Origin: CAVOEB01 sp965249645
GTDB lineage: Bacteria > Pseudomonadota > Alphaproteobacteria > UBA828 > JAPUJA01
Direction of reading: 5' to 3'
Assembly: GCA_965249645.1 (NCBI GenBank)
Contig: CBDFML010000012.1
Location: 1 to 64,000 of the forward strand
Length of the DNA stretch: 64,000 nt
Part shown: in pieces, positions 15,758-24,621 of the stretch
Numbering within the stretch: the stretch's first letter is position 1
Layout: every line of letters starts with the position of its first letter
Program-made: the position numbers and the translations under genes
Notes under the pieces: model-generated
Seen by the model: the letters and a program-made list of their open reading frames with translations, nothing else
Databases searched by the model: none
What the model was told of the DNA's origin: nothing

Positions 15758-17287
15758 ATGGGCTGGCTCGCACGCACCGCCACCTCCTGGCGCGCGCTCC
15801 GCACCGGCGCCGGTCCATCCCGCCGGCCGATCCACGAGGCCGCGGGCTCGGGAAGGCGGGCGCTCGCCTGGTGGCCGGGCAACCCCGGTGCGATGACCGC
15901 CCTGTTCGCGACCGGCCACGACCTCCGGGTCAAGTCGCGCGATCTGGTGCGCCGCAACGCCTGGGCCGGCAGTGCCGTCGATGCCTTCGTCACCAACTGT
16001 ATCGGCACCGGCATCAAGCCGCAGTCGATCGCGACGGATGCGGCGTTCCGGGAAGCGGTGCATGCGCTGTGGTGGGACTGGTGCGCCGAAGCGGACGCCG
16101 ACGGCGTCACCGATTTCTACGGCCTCCAGGCGCTCGCCTGCCGGGCCATGCTGGAGGGCGGTGAGTGCTTCGTGCGGCTCAGGGTGCGCCGGCCCGAGGA
16201 CGGTCTGGCGGTGCCGCTTCAGATCCAACTCCTGGAGGCCGAGCATGTACCGCTCACCTTCAACACGACATTGCCGAGCGGCAACCTGGTGCGGGGCGGC
16301 ATCGAGTTCGACCGGTTGGGACGAAGGGTCGCCTACCACCTGACCCGCGCCCATCCCGGCGATCCGGCGATGCGCCCCCGCGACCACGATCTGGTGCGGG
16401 TACCGGCGGACCGCATCGCCCATCTCTACCGGCCGCTCCGTCCCGGCCAGATTCGGGGTGAACCCTGGCTCGCCCGGGCGCTGGTCAAGCTCGACGAGCT
16501 CGACCAGTTCGACGACGCGGCGCTGGTCAAGGCCAAGGTCGCGGCGCTGTTCACCGGCTTCGTCGTCTCGCCGGACCCCGAGGACGCCGTCATGAGCGGG
16601 GACGAGCCGGACGAGGACGGTGTCGTCGAGGCCAGCCTCGAGCCTGGCACCATGCAGCGGCTGAAGCCCGGCCAGGATGTGCGCTTCGCCGAGCCGGCCG
16701 ACGCCGGGTCGAGCTACGAGGGGTTCTTCCGCAATCAGCTGCGCGCCGTCGCCACCGCCGCCGGGGTCACCTACGAGCAGCTGAGCGGCGATCTCACGCA
16801 GGTCAACTATTCCTCGATCCGCGCCGGGCTGCTCGAGTTCCGCCGCCGCTGCGAGACCATCCAGCACGCGGTGGTGGTGCACCAGCTGTGCCGGCCGGTG
16901 TGGCGCGAGTGGATGAGAACGGCGGTGCTTGCCGGCGCCCTCGAGGCACCCGGATTCGCGGCCGACCCGGCGCCCCATCTGACCGCCAAGTGGATTCCCC
17001 AGGGCTGGCAGTGGGTCGATCCGGAGAAGGAGTTCAAGGCGGTGGTGCTGGCTATCCGGGCCGGTCTCATGAGCCGGTCGGAAGCGATCTCGGCCTTCGG
17101 CTACGACGCCGAGGAGATCGACCGCGAGATCGCCGCCGACAACGCCCGCGCCGATGCGCTGGGACTGGTGCTCGACAGCGACCCGCGCAAGGTCGCGCGC
17201 ACCGGCGCCGCCCAGCCCGACGCCGAGCGCGAGCCAGGGGCTGAGGAGAACGCGCCGATGGAAGAAGAGACGAGGAGGTCTGCATGA
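15758..17287 (+). CDS. Portal protein (lambda gpB family)
   Basis: The product is about 509 residues; ATG 15758 is chosen over the in-frame TTG at 15752. It contains the family signature of a lambda portal: RRNAWAGSAVDAFVTNCIGTG near the N-terminus, YEGFFRNQLRAVATAAGV and LSGDLTQVNYSSIRAGLLE in the second half, and a polar C-terminal tail. It forms the dodecameric ring through which DNA enters. It overlaps the protease gene by four bases. Confidence 0.93.
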   Translation: MGWLARTATSWRALRTGAGPSRRPIHEAAGSGRRALAWWPGNPGAMTALFATGHDLRVKSRDLVRRNAWAGSAVDAFVTNCIGTGIKPQSIATDAAFREAVHALWWDWCAEADADGVTDFYGLQALACRAMLEGGECFVRLRVRRPEDGLAVPLQIQLLEAEHVPLTFNTTLPSGNLVRGGIEFDRLGRRVAYHLTRAHPGDPAMRPRDHDLVRVPADRIAHLYRPLRPGQIRGEPWLARALVKLDELDQFDDAALVKAKVAALFTGFVVSPDPEDAVMSGDEPDEDGVVEASLEPGTMQRLKPGQDVRFAEPADAGSSYEGFFRNQLRAVATAAGVTYEQLSGDLTQVNYSSIRAGLLEFRRRCETIQHAVVVHQLCRPVWREWMRTAVLAGALEAPGFAADPAPHLTAKWIPQGWQWVDPEKEFKAVVLAIRAGLMSRSEAISAFGYDAEEIDREIAADNARADALGLVLDSDPRKVARTGAAQPDAEREPGAEENAPMEEETRRSA

Positions 17288-18585
17288 CCATGCTGCCGCA
17301 TATCGCGAGCCGGGTGCTGGATACGCCGCTGGTGATCGGCCAGGCGAAGCTCGAGGCGATCCTCGCCGTGATCGGCCCTCGCATCGGCATCGAGGCGCCG
17401 GCGCCCGCCGTCATGAACGGCGATACCCGCCGGCACGGGGCCTATCTGGTGACGCCCGAGGGCATCGCCGTCATCCCGGTGTTCGGCACGCTGGTCAAAC
17501 GGGCCGGCGCCATCGACGCGGCCTCGGGCCTGACCTCCTACGGCCATCTCGAGGAGGAGATCATGGATGCCGCCACCGATCCGGGGGTGCGCGCCGTCCT
17601 GCTCGACATCGACAGCCCGGGCGGCGAGGCCGCCGGCGTGTTCGATCTCTCCGACCTCATCTACGAGGCACGCAGCCTCAAGCCGGTCTGGGCGGTCGCC
17701 GACGAGGAGGCGTTTTCCGGCGCCTACGCGATCGCGAGCGCGGCCGAGCGCCTGTTTGTGCCGCGCACCGGGGGCCTCGGCTCGATCGGCGTCGTCGCCG
17801 CCCATGTCGACCGCTCGGCGCGCGATGCCATGGAGGGGTTCCGCACGATTACCGTCTTCGCCAGCGCCCGAAAAAACGACCTCAACCCGCACGAGACCCT
17901 GACGGACGACGCGTGCCAGACGCTGCAGGCCGAGGTCGATCGCGTCTACGGCCTGTTCGTCGACACCGTCGCCCGCAACCGCGGCCTGACGGCCGATGCC
18001 ATCCGTGCCACCGAGGCGCGGCTCTTCTTCGGCGAGGACGCGGTCCGCGCCGGTCTCGCCGACGAGGTCGGCACCATGCGCGACGCCCTCACGGCGCTCG
18101 CCGCGAGCCTGGTCCAACCGCAGACGCTTATCACCATGCCACGCAACCGAAAGGAGCACGTCATGACTAACGACACCGACACCGTGAAGACCGACGGCGA
18201 GGCGCCGCCGACATCGACCGCAGAGGACCTCACTCCTGTACCGGCCGATCCGGCACCTGCGCCCGAACCGGCGGAGGCGGCCGCGCAGCAGACTGCCGAG
18301 GTGGTCGACCTTGATGCGGTCCGGGCCGAAGGCACGGCCGAAGCCGGGCTGATCGCCGAGCTCTGTACGCTCGCCGGGATGCCCGAGCGCACCGCCGACA
18401 TGCTCGCCAAGGGGCTTTCGGCCGACGCCGTTCGCCGCGAGCTCTTGACCCTCAAAGCGGCACAAGATGCCGAGGTGCACAACCACGTGCTCCCCGGCGC
18501 AGGGACCGGCGCTTCCGCCAATCTCGACGACAACCCGGTGGTGCGGGCGGCGACCGCCCGGGCCGCCGCAGCACAGGAGGTATGA
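17284..18585 (+). CDS. Head maturation protease, S49 family (gpC) with scaffold C-terminus
   Basis: The 433-residue protein is an S49 (signal peptide peptidase SppA-like) capsid protease. DIDSPGG lies at 108-114, the catalytic Ser145 in AFSGAY and the general-base Lys197 in SARKND. After about residue 285 it becomes a Pro/Ala/acidic linker and then a helical scaffold-like tail. A strong internal ribosome binding site makes the tail available as a separate protein, as for lambda C/Nu3. Confidence 0.92.
   Translation: MTMLPHIASRVLDTPLVIGQAKLEAILAVIGPRIGIEAPAPAVMNGDTRRHGAYLVTPEGIAVIPVFGTLVKRAGAIDAASGLTSYGHLEEEIMDAATDPGVRAVLLDIDSPGGEAAGVFDLSDLIYEARSLKPVWAVADEEAFSGAYAIASAAERLFVPRTGGLGSIGVVAAHVDRSARDAMEGFRTITVFASARKNDLNPHETLTDDACQTLQAEVDRVYGLFVDTVARNRGLTADAIRATEARLFFGEDAVRAGLADEVGTMRDALTALAASLVQPQTLITMPRNRKEHVMTNDTDTVKTDGEAPPTSTAEDLTPVPADPAPAPEPAEAAAQQTAEVVDLDAVRAEGTAEAGLIAELCTLAGMPERTADMLAKGLSADAVRRELLTLKAAQDAEVHNHVLPGAGTGASANLDDNPVVRAATARAAAAQEV
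18163..18585 (+). CDS. Nested capsid scaffold protein (Nu3-like), in-frame internal start
   Basis: An in-frame ATG at 18163 is preceded by AAAGGAGCACGTC, a better ribosome binding site than that of many genes here. The product of about 140 residues (MTNDTDTVKTDGEAPP...) would be the acidic, helical C-terminal part of the protease, the same layout as lambda Nu3 within C. It would act as the internal scaffold for capsid assembly and then be degraded. Confidence 0.7.
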   Translation: MTNDTDTVKTDGEAPPTSTAEDLTPVPADPAPAPEPAEAAAQQTAEVVDLDAVRAEGTAEAGLIAELCTLAGMPERTADMLAKGLSADAVRRELLTLKAAQDAEVHNHVLPGAGTGASANLDDNPVVRAATARAAAAQEV

Positions 18586-18588
18586 ACC

Positions 18589-19257
18589 ATGAACGCTCAC
18601 GCTGAACCCACCAACCTCGGCGACGTCCTCAAGTGTGAGGCGCCCAATTTCTACAGCCGCGAGGCCGTCACGGTGCTCGCCGGCGGCGGCGGCGAGCGCG
18701 TCCTCAAGGCCGGTGCGGTGATCGCCCGGCGAAGCCGGACCGAAGTCACCGTGACCGCCGGTGACGGCAACACCGGCGACGGCGAGGCCGCCCTGGCCGA
18801 TCCCGCACTCGGCCAGCTTGCCGAGGCCGGGATCTACCGGCTCGCCTGCATCACCGCCGGGGCCGACGGCACATTCCAGGTGTTGAGCCCGAAGGGCTAC
18901 GTTCTGCCCAACCTCACGGTCGGCACGGCCTATGCAGGCGGTCACCTCAACCTCACCGTTGCCGACGGCGCTGCCGACTTCGCCGTCGGCGATACGTTCG
19001 CGATCGAGGTCGCGGGCGACGGCAAGGTGGTCGCGCTCGATCCGGCGGCCGTCGACGGAACGGCCGAAGCCATCGGCATCGTTGCCTATGACGTCACCGC
19101 GCCCGACGGGACCGATGCCGAAGTCACCGCCATCCTGCGCGACGCCGTCCTCGCCGACCGGCCGATCGTCTGGCCCGCCGGCATCAACGAGGCCGCCAAG
19201 GCGGCCGCGATCGCCGACCTGGAGGCCCGCGGCGTTCTCGTTCGCAAGGCCGCCTGA
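18589..19257 (+). CDS. Head decoration protein (gpD-like) with inserted domain
   Basis: The start (LGDVLKCEAPNFYSREAVTV) matches the decoration protein D family, whose trimers cement the expanded capsid. At 222 residues it is about twice the length of lambda gpD. The extra length comes from a middle region (TVTAGDGNTGDGEAAL to AVGDTFAIEVAG) that looks like a separate beta domain. It lies directly before the capsid gene. Confidence 0.85.
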   Translation: MNAHAEPTNLGDVLKCEAPNFYSREAVTVLAGGGGERVLKAGAVIARRSRTEVTVTAGDGNTGDGEAALADPALGQLAEAGIYRLACITAGADGTFQVLSPKGYVLPNLTVGTAYAGGHLNLTVADGAADFAVGDTFAIEVAGDGKVVALDPAAVDGTAEAIGIVAYDVTAPDGTDAEVTAILRDAVLADRPIVWPAGINEAAKAAAIADLEARGVLVRKAA

Positions 19258-19332
19258 GCCCCACCCCTCGACCATCCATCGTCTGAACCCACTTGATCGG
19301 CCCGGCTCCGCCGGCGCCGGAGGAGCTATTCC

Positions 19333-20343
19333 ATGCCCATGAACAATCCCTTCGATACCCCCGCCTTCCACGTGACGGCGCTGACCGCGGCCATCAACAT
19401 CCTGCCCAACAGCTATGGACGGCTCGAACGCATGATGCTGATGCCGCCCCGGCCGGTGCGCTTCCGCCAGATCGCCGTCGAGGAGAAGAACGGGGTTCTC
19501 AACCTGTTGCCGACCTTGCCGGTCGGGTCGCCCGGCACCGTCGGCGAGCGCGGCAAACGCAAGCTTCGCAGCTTCAACATCCCGCATATCCCGCACGACG
19601 ACGTGGTGCTACCCGAGGAAGTCCAGGGCATTCGCGCCTTCAGCTCGGAGAACGAGTCCCAGGCGCTGGCCGACGTCATGGCCGATCACCTGCAGTCGAT
19701 GCGCAACAAGCATGCGATCACCTTGGAGCATCTGCGCATGGGAGCGCTCAAGGGGGTGATCCTCGATTCCGACGGCTCCACCCTCTACGACCTCTACGCC
19801 GAATTCGGCATCGAAGCGAAAACCATCGCCTTCGGTCTCGACGACGACGACACCGACGTCAAGGGTCGGTGCATCTCGGTGCTGCGCCATATCGAGGACA
19901 ATCTGCGCGGCGAGTTCATGACCCGGGTTCATGCCCTGGTGGCGCCTGAGTTCTTCGATGCGCTCACCAGTCACCCGAAGGTCGAGAGGGCCTATGAGCG
20001 CTGGATGGACGGGACGGCGCTGCGCGACGACATGCGCGCGGGCTTCACCTTCGGCGGCATCGCCTTCGAAGAGTACCGCGGCCAGGCCACCGACCCGGAT
20101 GGCGTCGTGCGCCGGTTCATCGCCGAGAACGAAGGCCATGCCTTCCCCCTCGGTACGGTCGAGACCTTCGCGTCGTACTTCGCGCCGGCCGACTTCAACG
20201 AGACCGCCAACACGCTTGGCCAGCAGCTCTACGCCAAGCAGGAGCCGCGCAAGTTCGAACGCGGCACCGATCTCCATACCCAGTCCAACCCGCTCCCCAT
20301 GTGCCATCGCCCCGGCGTGCTGGTGAAGCTCACGGCCGAGTGA
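19333..20343 (+). CDS. Major capsid protein (lambda gpE family)
   Basis: This 336-residue protein (FDTPAFHVTALTAAINILPN, RKLRSFNIPHIPHDD) is a clear lambda E-type HK97-fold capsid protein. The C-terminal part (FASYFAPADFNETANTLGQ) matches the conserved P-domain end. It should be the most expressed gene of the cluster. Confidence 0.93.
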   Translation: MPMNNPFDTPAFHVTALTAAINILPNSYGRLERMMLMPPRPVRFRQIAVEEKNGVLNLLPTLPVGSPGTVGERGKRKLRSFNIPHIPHDDVVLPEEVQGIRAFSSENESQALADVMADHLQSMRNKHAITLEHLRMGALKGVILDSDGSTLYDLYAEFGIEAKTIAFGLDDDDTDVKGRCISVLRHIEDNLRGEFMTRVHALVAPEFFDALTSHPKVERAYERWMDGTALRDDMRAGFTFGGIAFEEYRGQATDPDGVVRRFIAENEGHAFPLGTVETFASYFAPADFNETANTLGQQLYAKQEPRKFERGTDLHTQSNPLPMCHRPGVLVKLTAE

Positions 20344-20344
20344 G

Positions 20345-20668
20345 GTGGAAGGCCCCTTCGCCATCGCGGTGGACGACTGCTTCCGGCATCTCGGCCGCGA
20401 TGCGGTCTACACGGCCGACGGCGGCGAGCCCGTCACGGTCCGGGTGATCGCCAAGCGGCCCGATGAGATCGTCGGCCTCGGCGAAACCCGCATCCATGCC
20501 GGCACCGCGCTGTTCGATGTGCGGGCCTCGGAGATCGCCGCGCCGCAGGCGGGCGATCGGCTGAGCGTCGGCGGCGAGGACTATCTCGTCCAGGGCGAGC
20601 CGGTGCGCGATGCCGAGCGGCTTATCTGGACCTTCGAGGCCTACCCGGCGGGGGCCTGCCCGGCATGA
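20345..20668 (+). CDS. Head-tail attachment protein (FII-like)
   Basis: The product is 107 residues from GTG 20345, one base after the capsid stop. The DxGEPVTVRVI segment and a beta-rich body ending YPAGACPA resemble phage head-tail attachment proteins. It should sit at the connector, between portal and tail terminator. Confidence 0.65.
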   Translation: MEGPFAIAVDDCFRHLGRDAVYTADGGEPVTVRVIAKRPDEIVGLGETRIHAGTALFDVRASEIAAPQAGDRLSVGGEDYLVQGEPVRDAERLIWTFEAYPAGACPA

Positions 20669-21315
20669 AGCTCGCTGCCACCATGGTCGGTTCGCTCAAA
20701 GCCGATATGCGGGCCGAGATGCGCCGCATCGAGCGTGCGGTGCCAGACGGCGTCAAGGCCGCCGGCGACGGCCTCAAGGGGAGCCTGCGCAAGCAGGTCA
20801 TCGCCGCCGGTCTCGGCGCCCGATTGTCGCGCTCCTGGCGCGGCAAGACCTATGCGAACAAGGGTCACGACGCCGCGAGTTTCGTCTGGTCGAAGGCGCC
20901 GCAGATCGCGTTGGCCTTCGATAAGGGTGCGGTGATCAAGGGCAACGGCGGCAATTGGCTCGCCATTCCGACGCCGGCGGCGCCGAAGCGCGGCGTCGGC
21001 GGCAAGCGTATCACGCCCGCGACCTTCCCGACCGCCCGCCACGGGCCGCTTCGCATGGTCCGCCGCTCGGGCCGTGCGGCGCTGCTGGTGGTCGATGGTG
21101 TCCGCGTGAGTGCCCAGACCGGGCGCGTCGGCCGGCAGGCCAAGGGCGGCGGGCGCACCAAATCGGGAAGCTACAAACAAGGCATCGCCACGGTCGCGAT
21201 GTTCGTGCTGGTGCCGCGGGTGAAGCTGCGCAAGCGGCTAGACATTGAGCGTGCGGTTCGGAGTTGGGCACGCAGGCTGCCGGGCCTGATCGAGCGGCAG
21301 GTGCGGGCACGGTGA
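20665..21315 (+). CDS. DUF6441-like phage tail/connector protein
   Basis: The 216-residue basic protein begins MKLAATMVGSLKADM and carries LSRSWRGKTYANKGHDAASFVWSK, the pattern of the DUF6441 family in alphaproteobacterial phages. In position it corresponds to the lambda Z minor tail protein. The start overlaps the previous gene by four bases. The exact function is not established. Confidence 0.72.
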   Translation: MKLAATMVGSLKADMRAEMRRIERAVPDGVKAAGDGLKGSLRKQVIAAGLGARLSRSWRGKTYANKGHDAASFVWSKAPQIALAFDKGAVIKGNGGNWLAIPTPAAPKRGVGGKRITPATFPTARHGPLRMVRRSGRAALLVVDGVRVSAQTGRVGRQAKGGGRTKSGSYKQGIATVAMFVLVPRVKLRKRLDIERAVRSWARRLPGLIERQVRAR

Positions 21316-21420
21316 AGCAGCGGGCGATGCGAGGGCGGGCAAAGCGGGCTGAGATGGGTATAACACCGGCTCGCGCACCGAGTTCCTTGCAATGGTCAAC
21401 TCCAATCCTATGATCGTCTC

Positions 21421-22710
21421 GTGGAAACGTTGTGCCGTGATTGCGGCTGCCGGCCGCCCCCCAATGCCGCGACCTGTGCGGCCTGTGGATCGTCGCGCAT
21501 CGCACGGCACGACGAGCTTCATCGACTTACCATCGCCCATCTGGACTGCGACGCGTTCTACGCCACCATCGAGAAGCGCGATCGGCCGGAGCTGCGCGAT
21601 GTTCCGGTGATCGTCGGCGGCCGCCACCGGGGTGTGGTCGCCGCCTGCTGCTACATCGCCCGCACCTATGGCGTGCACTCGGCGATGCCAATGTACCAGG
21701 CCCTGAAAGCCTGTCCCAACGCCACCGTCGTTACGCCCGACATGAAGAAGTACACGGCTGTAGGACGCGAGGTGCGCGCGATGATGGGGAGCCTGACGCC
21801 CCTGCTAGAGCCGCTCTCCATTGACGAGGCGTTCATGGACCTCGCCGGCACCGAGTCCGTTCATCGCGCCAGCCCGGCCAAGAGCCTGGCGGGGCTGGCG
21901 CGGCGGGTGGAGAAGGAGCTTTCCATTACCGTCTCCATCGGCCTCAGCTACAACAAGTTCCTCGCCAAGATCGCCTCGGATCTGGACAAGCCTCGCGGAT
22001 TCGCGGTGATCGGCCGGGCCGACGCCCCCGCCTTCCTCGCCGATAAGCCGGTCGGACTGTTGTGGGGCGTGGGCGAAGCCATGCGACGGCGCCTGGCCAA
22101 CGACGGCATCACGCTGATCGGTGACTTGGGTTGCCTGGACGAGACCGAGCTCGTCGCTCGCTACGGTACGATCGGCCGTCGATTGTCGAAATACAGTCGG
22201 GGCGAGGACGATCGTCCCGTCGACCCTGAGAGCGAGGCCAAGAGCATGTCCTCGGAAGTCACGCTGGATACCGATATCGCCGAAGCCGAGCGGTTGCGCC
22301 CTATCCTCTGGCAGCTCTCCGAGACGCTGGCGCGGCGCATGAGGAAGGCCGGCATCGTCGGCCGGAGCGTGACTCTGAAACTCAAGACCGCCGACTTCCA
22401 CGTCATTACCCGCAGCCGCCGTCTGAAGAACGCGACGCGTTCGGCGGAAGAGATGTACCAGACCGCCGAGCCCTTGCTCGCCCGCGAGGCCAACGGTCGC
22501 GCCTTCCGCCTGATCGGTATCGGCGCCCACGACCTCGTCGAGGCCGACCGGGTCGCCCAGGACGACCTCTTCGGCGGCGCGCGGGTCGGCGAGAACGAGA
22601 TCGACAAGGCTATGGACGCGGTGCGCGACAAGTTCGGAGACGACGCCATCGTTAAGGGCCGCGGTTTCGGCACGAAGCTCGAGCGAAAGGGTCCGTCGAA
22701 GGTGGAGTGA
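21421..22710 (+). CDS. dinB: DNA polymerase IV (Y-family translesion polymerase)
   Basis: This is a full-length DinB of 429 residues. The catalytic motifs are DCDAFYATIE near residue 41 and SIDEAFMDL near residue 138. The fingers/palm, thumb helix-hairpin (LWGVGEAMRRRLANDGI) and little finger regions are all present. An N-terminal Cys cluster (CRDCGC, CAACGS) may bind zinc. It interrupts the phage connector/tail genes and lies in noncoding DNA on both sides (105 and 174 bases). No SOS box was found upstream. Confidence 0.95.
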   Translation: METLCRDCGCRPPPNAATCAACGSSRIARHDELHRLTIAHLDCDAFYATIEKRDRPELRDVPVIVGGRHRGVVAACCYIARTYGVHSAMPMYQALKACPNATVVTPDMKKYTAVGREVRAMMGSLTPLLEPLSIDEAFMDLAGTESVHRASPAKSLAGLARRVEKELSITVSIGLSYNKFLAKIASDLDKPRGFAVIGRADAPAFLADKPVGLLWGVGEAMRRRLANDGITLIGDLGCLDETELVARYGTIGRRLSKYSRGEDDRPVDPESEAKSMSSEVTLDTDIAEAERLRPILWQLSETLARRMRKAGIVGRSVTLKLKTADFHVITRSRRLKNATRSAEEMYQTAEPLLAREANGRAFRLIGIGAHDLVEADRVAQDDLFGGARVGENEIDKAMDAVRDKFGDDAIVKGRGFGTKLERKGPSKVE

Positions 22711-22884
22711 GTCCGGGCAGCTTCGCCCGCCGGCAGCTGTCCCGCCAGCGGCCGGCCGAATCTCACGCCGCGTCACGCCGCTTCGCCGCCCGCCGGCATT
22801 TTGGTGACCACGAAAGTTATCCAGCTGCCAAAGCTAAAGCCGTCACCTGAAGACGGGCGCGGGAACGCTCCGGGAATATTCGCC

Positions 22885-23319
22885 ATGTTCAGCAAGACCG
22901 AGCAGATCCTGACCGCGCTGGCGGACCGGCTGCGCGCGGTGCCGAAGGCCAAGGTCGAGCGTAACACCGCTGCGCCCGAGCGCATCCCGCGCGGCGGCCT
23001 GATCGTACTGCGCGACGGCGATCCGGGAGAGCCTGAGCGGACGCTGGGCGGCATCGGCGGCGTCTATTACAGCCACGCGGTCGAGATCGAGGTCTATGTC
23101 GAGACCGGCGAGGCGGCGGCCAGGGACGCGGCCTTCGACGCCCTGGTCCGGAACATCGGCACGGCGCTCGACGCCGATCCCACCCTCGGCGGGCTTGTCT
23201 TCGGCATGACCTATGCCCGCCCGGAGATCGACACCGAAGCGGTAATCGGCGCGCCCGCCATCAAGACCGGCACCCTCGAGTGCGTCATCGAGTACGAGAG
23301 CGAATCCCCGCTCGGCTGA
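22885..23319 (+). CDS. Tail terminator/completion protein (gpU-like)
   Basis: This is about 144 residues from ATG 22885. MFSKTEQILTALADRLRAV is followed by YYSHAVEIEVYVETGE and a C-terminal strand (GTLECVIEYESE). The size, fold pattern and position match lambda gpU-like proteins, which cap the finished tail and join it to the head. It resumes the morphogenesis series after dinB. Confidence 0.65.
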   Translation: MFSKTEQILTALADRLRAVPKAKVERNTAAPERIPRGGLIVLRDGDPGEPERTLGGIGGVYYSHAVEIEVYVETGEAAARDAAFDALVRNIGTALDADPTLGGLVFGMTYARPEIDTEAVIGAPAIKTGTLECVIEYESESPLG

Positions 23320-23355
23320 CCCGCCGACACCCACCAGACAGGAAGGAGACATCTC

Positions 23356-24621
23356 ATGGCCCGAGCCTATGGTTCGAGCGCCACGCTGCTGCTCAAACGC
23401 GAGACCGCTTACGGGCAGGCGGCGGCCGGCGACTATATCCGTATTCCCTTCAACCGCTGCACGCTCGGCTCCGAGCAGGGCCTGATCGACGACCCGGTGC
23501 TGGGCCAGGGGCGCGACCCCTACGCGCCCTTGCAGGACGCGATCATGGACGAGGGCGAGATCGTCGTCCCTGTCGATCCGCGCTACCTCGGTATCTGGCT
23601 GACCGGACTGTTCGGCGATCCCGTGTCAAACACGGTCGCGGCGGTCGGATATATCAACTTCGCGGTCAATCCGTCCGATCAAGACACCATCACCCTGGGC
23701 GGCACGGTCTGGACGTTCGTCTCCGGGGCTTCCTCCGGCGATGAGACACAGATCCAGGCGACGGCGACCCAGACCATCGACCGGCTGGTCGCCGACTTGA
23801 ATGCGTCCGCGGACGCCGACGTCTCCGACGCCACCTATAGCCGCCCGGCCGGTACCCAGCGGCTTCTGGTTGCCCATGATACGGCGGGCGCCACGGGCAA
23901 CGCCTTCGCCCTCGCGGCGTCGGCGGCCATGGTCAGCGGCCCGACGCTCACCGGCGGCGGGGATTCCCACGTATTCGCCTCCGGGGATGACGTCCTGCCG
24001 AGCTACACCATCGAGGTGGGCCACCCCCAGGTGCCGGCTTACTTCCGGCACGCCGGCGTGGTGTTCGATTCTCTCGCGCTGGAGTTCACCCGCTCCGGCG
24101 CGGCGGCGGCCACTATCAGCTTCGTCGCGCAAGGAGAAGAGCGCTTCGCGGCGAGCCAGGGCGGCACGCCGTCGAAGCTCGACTTCAGGCGCATTAGCCA
24201 GTTCCAGGGCTCGATCAGTCGGGGCGGTACGGCGGTTGCCAACCTCACCGCCGGTTCGCTTACCTACGCGAACAACCTGGAGAAGATCGAGACCATCCGC
24301 TCCGACGGCCTCATCGACGGCGCCGACCCGACCGTCGCCGCGCTCACCGGTTCCATCGAGGTCCGCTTCGCCGACACAAACTTGATCGATCTGGCCTCCG
24401 ACGGCACCGCGGTGGACCTCGAGTTCGCTTACCGGATCAGTGACGACCTCAAACTCACCTTCGAAGCCCATGAGGTCTATCTGCCGAAGCCCGCGCTCAC
24501 GGTCGAGGGGCCGGGCGGGGTCTCGGCCCGCTTCGACTTCCAGGGCGCCCGCAACGACGCGGCGGGGAAGATGCTCACGGTGACGCTGGTCAACGATCTC
24601 GATGGAAGCGATTACGCATGA
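23356..24621 (+). CDS. Major tail tube protein with inserted Ig-like domain
   Basis: The 421-residue protein starts MARAYGSSATLLLKRETAYG, typical of siphophage tail tube proteins. An inserted beta domain (FAVNPSDQDTITLGG to GNAFALAAS) lies at about residues 97-195 and is probably a surface Ig-like decoration. The C-terminal half has the remaining tube strands. A GGAAGGAGAC site precedes the start. Confidence 0.87.
   Translation: MARAYGSSATLLLKRETAYGQAAAGDYIRIPFNRCTLGSEQGLIDDPVLGQGRDPYAPLQDAIMDEGEIVVPVDPRYLGIWLTGLFGDPVSNTVAAVGYINFAVNPSDQDTITLGGTVWTFVSGASSGDETQIQATATQTIDRLVADLNASADADVSDATYSRPAGTQRLLVAHDTAGATGNAFALAASAAMVSGPTLTGGGDSHVFASGDDVLPSYTIEVGHPQVPAYFRHAGVVFDSLALEFTRSGAAAATISFVAQGEERFAASQGGTPSKLDFRRISQFQGSISRGGTAVANLTAGSLTYANNLEKIETIRSDGLIDGADPTVAALTGSIEVRFADTNLIDLASDGTAVDLEFAYRISDDLKLTFEAHEVYLPKPALTVEGPGGVSARFDFQGARNDAAGKMLTVTLVNDLDGSDYA

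Noticed and set aside
21340..21420. SOS box before the polymerase IV gene
   Set aside because: A single GTTC is present, but no second GTTC at seven bases.
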